Origin: Alphaproteobacteria bacterium
Lineage (GTDB): Bacteria; Pseudomonadota; Alphaproteobacteria; Reyranellales; Reyranellaceae
Assembly: GCA_016869975.1 (NCBI GenBank)
Contig: VGCZ01000007.1
Location: 62,001 to 126,000, forward strand
DNA: 64,000 nt
Direction of reading: 5' to 3'
Below are positions 57,733-64,000 of the stretch, one piece after another (positions within the stretch are counted from its first letter, which is position 1; every line of letters begins with the position of its first letter). The notes under the pieces were generated by a model. The model did not search any database. It saw only the letters and a list, made by a program, of their open reading frames with translations, and had not been told where the DNA came from. The translations under genes and the position numbers were made by a program.

Positions 57733-58235
57733 TGGTCATTCTCAGCGCTCAGGGGATGGAGCGCCGCGTCGAGAAGTCGGCGCTTGCGTTCCGGACAATC
57801 AGTGAAGTCGCGACCGAACTCGACGTGCCGCAGCACGTCCTGCGTTTCTGGGAGAGCAAGTTCAGCCAGGTGCGTCCGCTCAAGCGGGGCGGCGGCCGGC
57901 GGTACTACCGCCCGGAGGACGTCGATCTGCTGCGTCGTATCCGCTCTTTGCTCTATGACGACGGCTACACCATCAAGGGCGTGCAGCGCCTTCTGAAGGA
58001 AGGCCGCGGGCGTCTGTCGACGCGCGAGGAGGGCGAGACCGCCCGCCTCATGCCGATCGACGCCGAGGCTCGCCCCGCGATGCCGCGTACCGGTCCGCAG
58101 CCGGCGACCAACATCGCCCTGCCGCGGCCCACCGCCAAGCTCGATGGCGCCAAGCGCCGCGAGATCGAGAACGTGCTCGACGATCTGCAGAACGCGCTCG
58201 AGCTGCTGCGCCGGACGCTGCACGGCCAGCACTAG
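57729..58235 (+). CDS. MerR family transcriptional regulator
   Basis: A 168-aa protein with an N-terminal winged-helix: [72 protein letters not shown]. The C-terminal helix ([20 protein letters not shown]) probably makes the dimer. The effector is unknown. Position behind ihfA is conserved in alphaproteobacteria. Confidence 0.92.
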   Translation: MMVILSAQGMERRVEKSALAFRTISEVATELDVPQHVLRFWESKFSQVRPLKRGGGRRYYRPEDVDLLRRIRSLLYDDGYTIKGVQRLLKEGRGRLSTREEGETARLMPIDAEARPAMPRTGPQPATNIALPRPTAKLDGAKRREIENVLDDLQNALELLRRTLHGQH

Positions 58236-58271
58236 AGCGGTCTTCCGCGCGACCGCGCGGGACTCGAAACA

Positions 58272-58310
58272 GACGCCGCCGGAAGTCTCCCCGGCGGCGT
58301 CGTTCGTTTT
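58272..58310 (+). terminator. Rho-independent terminator after the MerR gene
   Basis: An 11-bp stem (GACGCCGCCGG / CCGGCGGCGTC) with an eight-base loop, followed by GTTCGTTTT. Confidence 0.8.
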
Positions 58311-58365
58311 GTGGTTCGCGAGCGTTGAAATGGACGGTCGGGAAGCGCTAAGTACCGCCCACGGT

Positions 58366-58442
58366 CGGGGCGTAGCGCAGCCCGGTAGCGCATCAGTCTG
58401 GGGGACTGGGGGTCGTGGGTTCGAATCCCGCCGCCCCGACCA
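58366..58442 (+). tRNA. tRNA-Pro (anticodon GGG)
   Basis: Acceptor arm CGGGGCG/CGCCCCG, anticodon stem TCAGT/ACTGG with loop CTGGGGG (anticodon GGG), T arm GTGGG-TTCGAAT-CCCGC, discriminator A and an encoded CCA end. The cloverleaf is complete. It follows the ihfA-merR genes. Confidence 0.95.
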
Positions 58443-58493
58443 ATCACGCTAGGGCGAATCGGCCCATCAGGGCTCGTCGAAAGGCCCGCCGCT

Positions 58494-58925
58494 TCAGATC
58501 GCTCGAATGCGATTGTTGCGTGCGTTGTGCTCGAGCTCGGCGAGGCCCAGCAGCTCGAGTACCGGGCAGACATAGTTGGCGAAGCGGCCGCGATAGCCTT
58601 TGCGCAGGCCGTAATAGCCGCCCACCGGGTTCTGGGGATCGCGCGCCCAGGCCTCGACCGTTCCATCCTGGACAGGCTTGCCCTCATCGGCGTTGCCAAG
58701 CGCGACCCAATCGCCGCGCTGTTTGAGCATGGCGTGGACATCCTCGATGCAGCGCGCGCGATAGGACAGCACGGTGGTGCCGACGCGCACGACCAAGGCG
58801 GGCGGATCGAGCGTCGCATCGCGCCAGGCGTTGTAGTTGGAGGACAGGGACGGCGTCTTGAGCAACCAGGGATCATCTTTCGTCCCGTCGCCATAGGTCA
58901 CGGCGCCTGTTTTCTTCTTGCTCAT
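58494..58925 (-). CDS. Conserved hypothetical protein (143 aa)
   Basis: A 143-aa protein: GAVTYGDGTKDDPWLLKTPS, PALVVRVGTTVLSYRARCIE, DVHAMLKQRGDWVALGNADE, YYGLRKGYRGRFANYVCPVL. Looks like a compact soluble domain; I do not assign a family. It overlaps the SRPBCC gene by four bases, so they are cotranscribed. Confidence 0.75.
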   Translation of the reverse strand: MSKKKTGAVTYGDGTKDDPWLLKTPSLSSNYNAWRDATLDPPALVVRVGTTVLSYRARCIEDVHAMLKQRGDWVALGNADEGKPVQDGTVEAWARDPQNPVGGYYGLRKGYRGRFANYVCPVLELLGLAELEHNARNNRIRAI

Positions 58926-59344
58926 GATCCGGTCTCCGCCAGCGTCTTCAGGCCAAGCGCGAACTTCTTGAACGAGGGTGTGAGGTCGGGGATCGACTTG
59001 GTGATCATGGGCGCTAGCGCGCCGGTGAATTCCTCGCGCATGAGAAAGCGCGTCCCGCCCGCGACAGGCTCAAGCGCGAAGCTGCGGACGCCCTTGAAGA
59101 GGCCGAAGGGCATGCCGCCTTCCCAGGTCATGCGCGTCGGCGGCTCGAAGACGGCCACGCGCAGCGAAAACGCACGCTTGGGCGAGGCCTCGGACAAAAG
59201 CTTGAGGCGCGCACCAGGGCGGATGGCGCCCTCGATCCGCGTGATGCCCAGGCCGCCGCCGACCAGTCGCGGCGCGTCGGTGAGGATCGCCCAGATCCGA
59301 TCGGGGGCGGCCCCGATATGCTGCTCGACGCTGAACGATGTCAT
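58922..59344 (-). CDS. SRPBCC family (START-like) protein
   Basis: A 140-aa polyketide-cyclase/dehydrase or AHSA1-like helix-grip protein: FSVEQHIGAAPDRIWAILTD, GLGITRIEGAIRPGARLKLL, RMTWEGGMPFGLFKGVRSFA, GGTRFLMREEFTGALAPMIT. Ligand unknown. It is divergent from a YafY-type regulator gene; this pairing is common. Confidence 0.85.
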   Translation of the reverse strand: MTSFSVEQHIGAAPDRIWAILTDAPRLVGGGLGITRIEGAIRPGARLKLLSEASPKRAFSLRVAVFEPPTRMTWEGGMPFGLFKGVRSFALEPVAGGTRFLMREEFTGALAPMITKSIPDLTPSFKKFALGLKTLAETGS

Positions 59345-59383
59345 CGACCCGCTCCACTTGTCGGCGCTTATTGCACGGCTAAG

Positions 59384-59400
59384 ATGACATCTACTGTCAT
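59384..59400. promoter_or_regulatory. Inverted repeat, probable operator of the YafY-type regulator
   Basis: ATGACA and TGTCAT are separated by five bases in the 71-bp gap between the divergent SRPBCC and regulator genes. It is placed where both promoters should be. Confidence 0.65.
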
Positions 59401-59415
59401 ATAAGAGGAGCGGCG

Positions 59416-60033
59416 ATGCGGGCGTCGCGCTTGTTGCAGATGTTGCTGTTGCTGCAGAACCGCGGGCGCATGACCAGCCTTGAGCTGGCCGAGGAGCTGG
59501 AGGTCGCGCGACGCACGGTGCTGCGCGACATCGACGCGCTCAGCGAGGCAGGGTTGCCCATCGTCGTGCATCGCGGCAACCAGGGCGGTGTCGAGCTTGG
59601 CTTCAACTATCGCACGCGGCTGACGGGCCTGTCGGCCGACGAGGCGGAAGCGCTGGCCGTCATTCTGTCGAGGCCCACACCGGAGCTTGCCGTGCTTGGG
59701 CTGGCGAGCGCTGGCGCGAGAGCCCGGGCGAAAATGCTCGAGTCCTTTCCAGACGGCGTGCGCGAGCGCATCGAACGGGCGCGTGGCTGGTTCTGTGTCT
59801 TGCCGGCGGAGCAGGAAGAGGTCGATCCGCGCGTCGAGGCGCTGGCGCAGGCGATTCGCGGCCGTCGCATCGTGCGCGTCCGCGCCAGGAGCGGGCGTCC
59901 GCGCACGATTCATCCGGTGGCGCTCGCGTGCGGGGAGACGGGATGGCAAGTCGTCGATCAGCAGGACCCGAGCAATCCGATCCCACTAGCCGCGTGCGGC
60001 GACATCAACATCTCGGCGCGTTCATTCGCTTGA
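59416..60033 (+). CDS. YafY-type HTH regulator with short WYL-like part
   Basis: A 205-aa protein: an N-terminal DeoR-like winged helix (LLQMLLLLQNRGRMTSLELA, EELEVARRTVLRDIDALSEA, PIVVHRGNQGGVELGF) and a C-terminal part that resembles a WYL domain (RVRARSGRPRTIHPVALACG, TGWQVVDQQDPSNPIPLA) but is shorter than usual (typical length 220-330 aa). It likely controls the divergent SRPBCC gene through the operator between them. Confidence 0.85.
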   Translation: MRASRLLQMLLLLQNRGRMTSLELAEELEVARRTVLRDIDALSEAGLPIVVHRGNQGGVELGFNYRTRLTGLSADEAEALAVILSRPTPELAVLGLASAGARARAKMLESFPDGVRERIERARGWFCVLPAEQEEVDPRVEALAQAIRGRRIVRVRARSGRPRTIHPVALACGETGWQVVDQQDPSNPIPLAACGDINISARSFA

Positions 60034-60055
60034 GCGATACGCGGCGGAGAGGAGG

Positions 60056-60484
60056 TCAGCCCTTCTCGGCGATCAGCCGGCCTTCCGAGGTCAGCTTGCA
60101 GACCAGCCAATCCGGCTTGGTGGGATTGCTGAACCATGGCTCGGCCCAGCCCATGGCGATGCAGCGGCGGATCATGGCAGGATCGCAGGCCTGGCCGTCG
60201 AGATCGAAAAGCGGCAGCTTGCCGCCAGCCTGGTTGAGCCCGCGTCGGAGGTAGGTAATGTCTCGTTCTGTAGGTAAATCAATGTATTGAGGACTATTCC
60301 TATCCTCGAATCTCAATATTTGAGCGACATTGGCCATATCGATCGAGACCCCTGTGTCCGGCCCCACAGCCGGCCACCCCACATCTAAGAATAGTCCACA
60401 ACCATCTGAAATGAAATGAAAATATGCCTTGATCTTGGATCGATTCCCGGTTCGCTGCATCTGGTAGGTTAACGAGCGTGCCAT
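60056..60484 (-). CDS. Hypothetical protein with low-GC 5' half
   Basis: The full frame gives 142 aa. The C-terminal part (YLRRGLNQAGGKLPLFDLDG, MIRRCIAMGWAEPWFSNPTK, PDWLVCKLTSEGRLI) has normal codon use and resembles small conserved proteins I have seen in alphaproteobacteria, without a named function. The N-terminal half is AT-rich with atypical codons. The first ATG at 60484 shares its bases with the start of cutA on the other strand. A shorter start at 60337 would give 93 aa and leave room for promoters. Confidence 0.55.
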   Translation of the reverse strand: MARSLTYQMQRTGNRSKIKAYFHFISDGCGLFLDVGWPAVGPDTGVSIDMANVAQILRFEDRNSPQYIDLPTERDITYLRRGLNQAGGKLPLFDLDGQACDPAMIRRCIAMGWAEPWFSNPTKPDWLVCKLTSEGRLIAEKG

Positions 60485-60815
60485 GTCCCAAGTCTTGTCC
60501 GTCTACATGACCGCCGGCGATCTCGCCGAGGCCGAGAAGATCGCCCAGGCGCTGGTCGACGAGCGTCTGGCGGCCTGCGTCAATATCTTCGAGGGCGTGC
60601 GCTCGGTGTTCCGCTGGCAGGGCAGCGTGCAGAGCGGTCGCGAGGTCGTGTTGATCGCCAAGACGGTGGAGGAGCGCTTCGACGATCTGCGCGAGCGGGT
60701 GATCGAGCTGCACTCCTACGAGCTGCCCTGCATTGTCGCCCGGCCGGTCAGCGACGGCCATCCCGGCTTTCTGGAGTGGATCGAGGCCGAGACTGACCCG
60801 TCCTCGGTGCTCTGA
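60483..60815 (+). CDS. cutA: CutA family divalent-ion tolerance protein
   Basis: A 110-aa CutA protein: VYMTAGDLAEAEKIAQALVD, ERLAACVNIFEGVRSVFRWQ, REVVLIAKTVEERFDDLRER and PCIVARPVSDGHPGFLEWIE. CutA is a trimeric, very stable protein linked to copper tolerance in some bacteria. It starts immediately at the edge of the leftward gene. Confidence 0.93.
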   Translation: MSQVLSVYMTAGDLAEAEKIAQALVDERLAACVNIFEGVRSVFRWQGSVQSGREVVLIAKTVEERFDDLRERVIELHSYELPCIVARPVSDGHPGFLEWIEAETDPSSVL

Positions 60816-60910
60816 GAAAAGCCGCGATGCGCGCCCGGAGGTTGCGGCGGCGCACAATCGAGACGAGATTGCCGGCCCCTTACGCATGATCTCTGGTCAG
60901 TTCGCCGCCC

Positions 60911-62197
60911 ATGTCCGTCGCCACGCCCCCGTCGCACGTCCCGGCCATGCCGGGCGAACGGCTGACCTTGCTGTACTCCTCGCTCAGCCATGCGCTGATG
61001 CATCTGATGACCGCGTTCTACTCGGTGATCGTCGTGTCGTTGGCGGTCAGCTGGAACATCCCCGACCATCGGCTGCTCGAGCTGTATGGGCCGGCGGCGA
61101 TCCTTTTGGGCCTCGGCGCGCTGCCGGCCGGCTGGCTCAGCGACCGCTGGAGCGCGCCGGGCATGATCGTGATCATGCTGGTCGGGCTGGGCCTGAGCTC
61201 GATCGCCTGCGGGCTCGTGCCGACTGGTGACGTGCTGGCATTGGGAATCGCACTGGGCGGTATCGGGCTGTTCGGCTCGATCTACCACTCGGTCGGCATA
61301 GGCTGGGTGATCCGCACCGCTTCGCGTCAGGGCCACGCCATGGGCGTGAACGGGCTGTTCGGTAGCGTCGGCCTGGCGCTCTACGGCATCTTCCCGGCGG
61401 CACTGATCAGCCTGCATTCTTGGCGCGCCGCCTTCATCGTGCCCGGCCTGATCTGCCTGGGGCTGGCGGCGGCGCTGTGGTGGCATTGGCGTGCAGGCGC
61501 GGTGGGCGACCGGCAGATGCCGCCGGTGGCGGGCGTGAACCCCGGCCGCGATGCCTTCTGGCGGGTCTTCATCATCCTGTCGATCACCATGTTCGTCGAA
61601 GGCGTGCAGTGGCAGGCGATGATGTACGGCGCCGGCCTGCTGTTCTCCGGTCGCCTCGCCGGCGAGATCGAGGCGATCCGGTCGTTCTTCGGCCGTCACG
61701 GTGTCGAGACTCAGGTCGTGCTGTGGGTCGGGTTGGCGACGTCGCTGATTTATGTGCTGTCGGGCATCGCCCAATACGTCATCGGCAATCGCGTGCTCGA
61801 CCGCTATCGCCTGAAGTCGATCTATGTCATCGCCACCGGCCTGGGCGCTTTCGCCATGCTGATGGTCGCCGAAGGCAGCGGCCTGATCGTGCTGGCGGGC
61901 GCGGTGATCGCGGCGATTCTCGCCTCTGCCACCGGCCCCGTCGAGAACCTGCTGATCGCGCGCTACACGCCAAGCCGCTACCACGGCCTGGGCTTCGGCG
62001 CGAAGTTTGTCATCGCCTTTGGAGTCGGCTGGCTGGCGATCAAGATGATATCGGTCGTCAAGGAGCGTACCGGCGAGCTCGACTGGCTGTTCCTCGGTCT
62101 CGCCATCGCCGCCGTCGCCATGTGCCTCGTGTCGCTGCTGCTGCCGGGCGGCGAGCGCAAAGACGAACCGGCCGCGGTGGCGCAGCCGGCGGAATAA
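60911..62197 (+). CDS. MFS transporter
   Basis: A 428-aa membrane protein with about 12 segments (LLYSSLSHALMHLMTAFYSV, ILLGLGALPAGWLSDRW, IGLFGSIYHSVGIGWVIRT, GLGFGAKFVIAFGVGWLAIK). It has the MFS loop LPAGWLSDRWSAPG. Substrate unknown. Spacing of 95 bp from cutA leaves their link open. Confidence 0.85.
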   Translation: MSVATPPSHVPAMPGERLTLLYSSLSHALMHLMTAFYSVIVVSLAVSWNIPDHRLLELYGPAAILLGLGALPAGWLSDRWSAPGMIVIMLVGLGLSSIACGLVPTGDVLALGIALGGIGLFGSIYHSVGIGWVIRTASRQGHAMGVNGLFGSVGLALYGIFPAALISLHSWRAAFIVPGLICLGLAAALWWHWRAGAVGDRQMPPVAGVNPGRDAFWRVFIILSITMFVEGVQWQAMMYGAGLLFSGRLAGEIEAIRSFFGRHGVETQVVLWVGLATSLIYVLSGIAQYVIGNRVLDRYRLKSIYVIATGLGAFAMLMVAEGSGLIVLAGAVIAAILASATGPVENLLIARYTPSRYHGLGFGAKFVIAFGVGWLAIKMISVVKERTGELDWLFLGLAIAAVAMCLVSLLLPGGERKDEPAAVAQPAE

Positions 62198-62199
62198 CT

Positions 62200-62221
62200 T
62201 ACCTTCGCCCGGGGGAAGGTA
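62200..62221. repeat. Short palindrome between convergent genes
   Basis: TACCTTCGCCCG faces GGGGAAGGTA, three bases after the MFS stop and just before the stop of the convergent GST gene. It could act as a two-way terminator or be a shortened repeat unit. Confidence 0.45.
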
Positions 62222-62224
62222 GTC

Positions 62225-62821
62225 CTACTTCCCCCGGAACGCCGGCCGCGACAGGCAGCGGTCGAGCCAGTTGGCGACGCCGGCGTGGCCGGTCATGTCG
62301 AGCTTCACCAGCTTGGCCCAGCCCATCACCGAGGCGAGGTTGAGGTCGGCGATGGTGAAGGTGTCGCCCAGCAGGTACTGCTTGCCCTTCAGCGTATCGT
62401 CGAGCACCGCCAGCGGCTTCTGCAGCGCCGCCTTGGCGTCCTCGACCGCCTTCGGGTTCTTCTTGTCCGGCGGCGTCATGAAGGTATCGACGACGATCGT
62501 CAGCAGGTGTCGCTCGATCTCGGTCACGCCCCAGAACGACCACTGGTAGGCCAGGCCTTCGCCCTCGACCGAAGACGGCCATAGCGCGCCGCCGTACTTC
62601 TTCGCCAGGTACAGGTTGATCGCCATCGACTCGAAGAGCACGAGATCGCCGTCGATCATCGCCGGCATCTTGCCGTTGGGATTGACCTTGAGGAACTCCG
62701 GGTCCTTCACCGACTTCATGTCGAGCACGACATGCTCGTGCTCGACACCGCATTCGCGCGCGCACCACAACGCGCGCGCCGCGCGCGACTGCGGCGAGCC
62801 GTAGATCTTCACCTTGGCCAT
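62225..62821 (-). CDS. Glutathione S-transferase
   Basis: A 198-aa GST: VKIYGSPQSRAARALWCARE (N-terminal domain), NPNGKMPAMIDGDLVLFESM (cis-Pro and glutathione-binding ES motif), and the C-terminal LLGDTFTIADLNLASVMGWA. Substrate unknown. It is preceded on the same strand by the sulfhydrylase gene, 18 bp away. Confidence 0.9.
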   Translation of the reverse strand: MAKVKIYGSPQSRAARALWCARECGVEHEHVVLDMKSVKDPEFLKVNPNGKMPAMIDGDLVLFESMAINLYLAKKYGGALWPSSVEGEGLAYQWSFWGVTEIERHLLTIVVDTFMTPPDKKNPKAVEDAKAALQKPLAVLDDTLKGKQYLLGDTFTIADLNLASVMGWAKLVKLDMTGHAGVANWLDRCLSRPAFRGK

Positions 62822-62839
62822 GCTCTCTCCCCTTGAAGG

Positions 62840-64000
62840 CTACTCGGCCGCTTTCGCCGCCGGCTGGTTGGTCTTGTGCAGCGCCTGCTCGAGATCGGCG
62901 ATGATGTCCTCGACGCTCTCGATGCCTATCGACAGGCGCACGACGTCGGGCCCGGCGCCGGCGGCGATGCGCTGCTCCTCGGTGAGCTGGCGATGCGTCG
63001 TCGAGGCGGGATGGATCACCAGGCTCTTGGCGTCGCCGATATTGGCGAGGTGCGAGAAGAGCTCCAGCGAATCGACCAGCTTGACGCCGGCGGCGTAGCC
63101 GCCCTTGAGCCCGAAGGTGAACACCGAGCCGGCACCCTTCGGCAGGTACTTCTTCGCCAGCTTGTTGTACTTGTTCGAGGGCAGGCCGGCGTAGTTCACC
63201 CAAGCCACGGCGGGGTGCTTCTCGAGATACTCGGCGACCTTCTGCGCGTTGGCGCAGTGGCGCTCCATGCGCAGGCCCAAGGTCTCGATGCCCAGCATGG
63301 TGACCCAGGCGTTGAACGGCGACTGAGAGGGGCCGAGGTCGCGCAAGCCCACGGCGTGACCGTGGAAGGTGTAAGCCATGTCGCCGAAGGTCTCGTGGAA
63401 GTTCAGGCCGTGATAGGCCGGCTCCGGCCCGGCGAGGCTGGGGAACTTGCCGCCGCGCGACCAGTCGAACTTGCCGGAGTCGACGATCGCGCCGCCCATC
63501 GACGTGCCCGAGCCGCACAGGAACTTGGTCGTGGAGTGCACGACCAGGGTTGCGCCGTACTCGATCGGCCGACACAGGTATGGCGAGGCCAGCGTGTTGT
63601 CGACGAGCAGCGGCACACCGGCGGCGTCGGCGATCTTGGCGATCGCTTCGATGTCGCAGACCACGCCGCCGGGATTGGCAAGGCTCTCGATGAAGAACGC
63701 CTTGGTCTTCGGCGTGACGGCCTTGCGGAAATTCTCCGGATCATCAGGGTCGACGAACACCACTTTCCAGCCGAACTTGGGATAGGTGTTCTTCATCTGC
63801 TGCACCGAGCCGCCATACAGCTTGGTGCTGGCGACCACCTCGTCGCCCGGCGACATCAACGGGAACAGCGCCATGACCTGCGCCGCGTGGCCCGAGGCGC
63901 AGACGGTCGCGCCGCGGCCGCCCTCGAGCGCCGCGAGCCGCGCCTCGAGCGCCGCCGTCGTCGGATTGGTCAGGCGCGAATAGATGAAGCCCACGGTCTG
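62840..64000 (-). CDS. metY: O-acetylhomoserine sulfhydrylase (PLP, cystathionine-gamma-synthase family), 5' end outside window
   Basis: At least 386 aa and open to the right edge, so the N-terminus is missing. Motifs are YSRLTNPTTAALEARLAALE, SPGDEVVASTKLYGGSVQQM, PLLVDNTLASPYLCRPIEYG, and the PLP lysine in LVVHSTTKFLCGSGTSMGGA. The segment SGKFDWSRGGKFPSLAGPEP and the length fit MetY more than MetB or MetC. It makes homocysteine from O-acetylhomoserine and sulfide for methionine. Confidence 0.88.
   Translation of the reverse strand, partial: QTVGFIYSRLTNPTTAALEARLAALEGGRGATVCASGHAAQVMALFPLMSPGDEVVASTKLYGGSVQQMKNTYPKFGWKVVFVDPDDPENFRKAVTPKTKAFFIESLANPGGVVCDIEAIAKIADAAGVPLLVDNTLASPYLCRPIEYGATLVVHSTTKFLCGSGTSMGGAIVDSGKFDWSRGGKFPSLAGPEPAYHGLNFHETFGDMAYTFHGHAVGLRDLGPSQSPFNAWVTMLGIETLGLRMERHCANAQKVAEYLEKHPAVAWVNYAGLPSNKYNKLAKKYLPKGAGSVFTFGLKGGYAAGVKLVDSLELFSHLANIGDAKSLVIHPASTTHRQLTEEQRIAAGAGPDVVRLSIGIESVEDIIADLEQALHKTNQPAAKAAE

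Overview
The window is a G+C-rich (roughly two thirds G+C by eye), gene-dense chromosomal segment. Its conserved blocks are characteristic of an alphaproteobacterium: bamE divergent from a ubiquinol-cytochrome c chaperone–yceD–rpmF–plsX–fabH–ihfA–merR–tRNA-Pro; rpiB–glyA–nrdR–ribD–ribE–ribBX–ribH–nusB–thiL; livHMGF followed by a DUF6867-type membrane gene and livK; an Asp-type (zinc-independent) HemB; and a membrane H+-pyrophosphatase. The many acyl-CoA dehydrogenases, CoA-transferases, GSTs and branched-chain amino acid genes suggest a soil or water heterotroph. I cannot name the genus from sequence alone. I see no plasmid, phage, IS element or CRISPR array.

Layout. 1-6.3 kb: end of a DUF4166 protein, then a leftward run of a DMT transporter, alpha/beta hydrolase, CaiB CoA-transferase and penicillin acylase. 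6.3-10.8 kb: a YheT-like hydrolase translationally coupled to a small secreted repeat protein that looks like a 7(1) septoil-knot protein, hemB-nudix, and small exported or membrane proteins including a MORN protein. 10.8-14.1 kb: a valine-degradation operon (isobutyryl-CoA dehydrogenase, HIBYL-CoA hydrolase, hydroxyisobutyrate dehydrogenase). 14.1-16.5 kb: an orphan 404-aa protein and a GST. 16.5-21.4 kb: a chromate-resistance locus, chrB-chrA leftward, and rightward a superoxide dismutase-rhodanese fusion, a ChrB C-domain protein and a beta-propeller. 21.4-29.7 kb: Zn-alcohol dehydrogenase, MaoC, SDR, ABM, CorA, GST, a sterol-desaturase-type hydroxylase, a membrane AraC regulator and glutaryl-CoA dehydrogenase. 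29.8-35.4 kb: branched-chain amino acid ABC transporter ending in a strong terminator. 35.5-42.8 kb: glyA/riboflavin/nusB/thiL cluster. 42.9-48 kb: a DUF4031-periplasmic-binding-protein fusion, an MFS transporter and a K+-independent H+-pyrophosphatase. 48-52 kb: two divergent three-gene operons around a near-perfect Zur box. 52-58.5 kb: HDAC-like/bamE and the fatty-acid initiation cluster through tRNA-Pro(GGG). 58.5-64 kb: SRPBCC/YafY-type regulator pair, a low-GC hypothetical, cutA, MFS, GST and a window-truncated O-acetylhomoserine sulfhydrylase.

The most interesting unit is the 48.1-51.9 kb locus. A 17-nt palindrome matching the Zur operator lies between a COG0523 GTPase with a His-rich loop (followed by two tiny genes, one with a CxxCxC tail) and a rightward operon of a HisI paralogue, a tiny gene and an iron-type alcohol dehydrogenase. 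The HisI paralogue has lost one of the three zinc-binding cysteines (DCD to DDD). Together these look like a zinc-starvation module that replaces zinc enzymes with versions needing less zinc. Second in interest are the septoil-knot-like exported protein and the chromate/oxidative-stress cluster with its SOD-rhodanese fusion. Several families of palindromic intergenic repeats occur between genes throughout.
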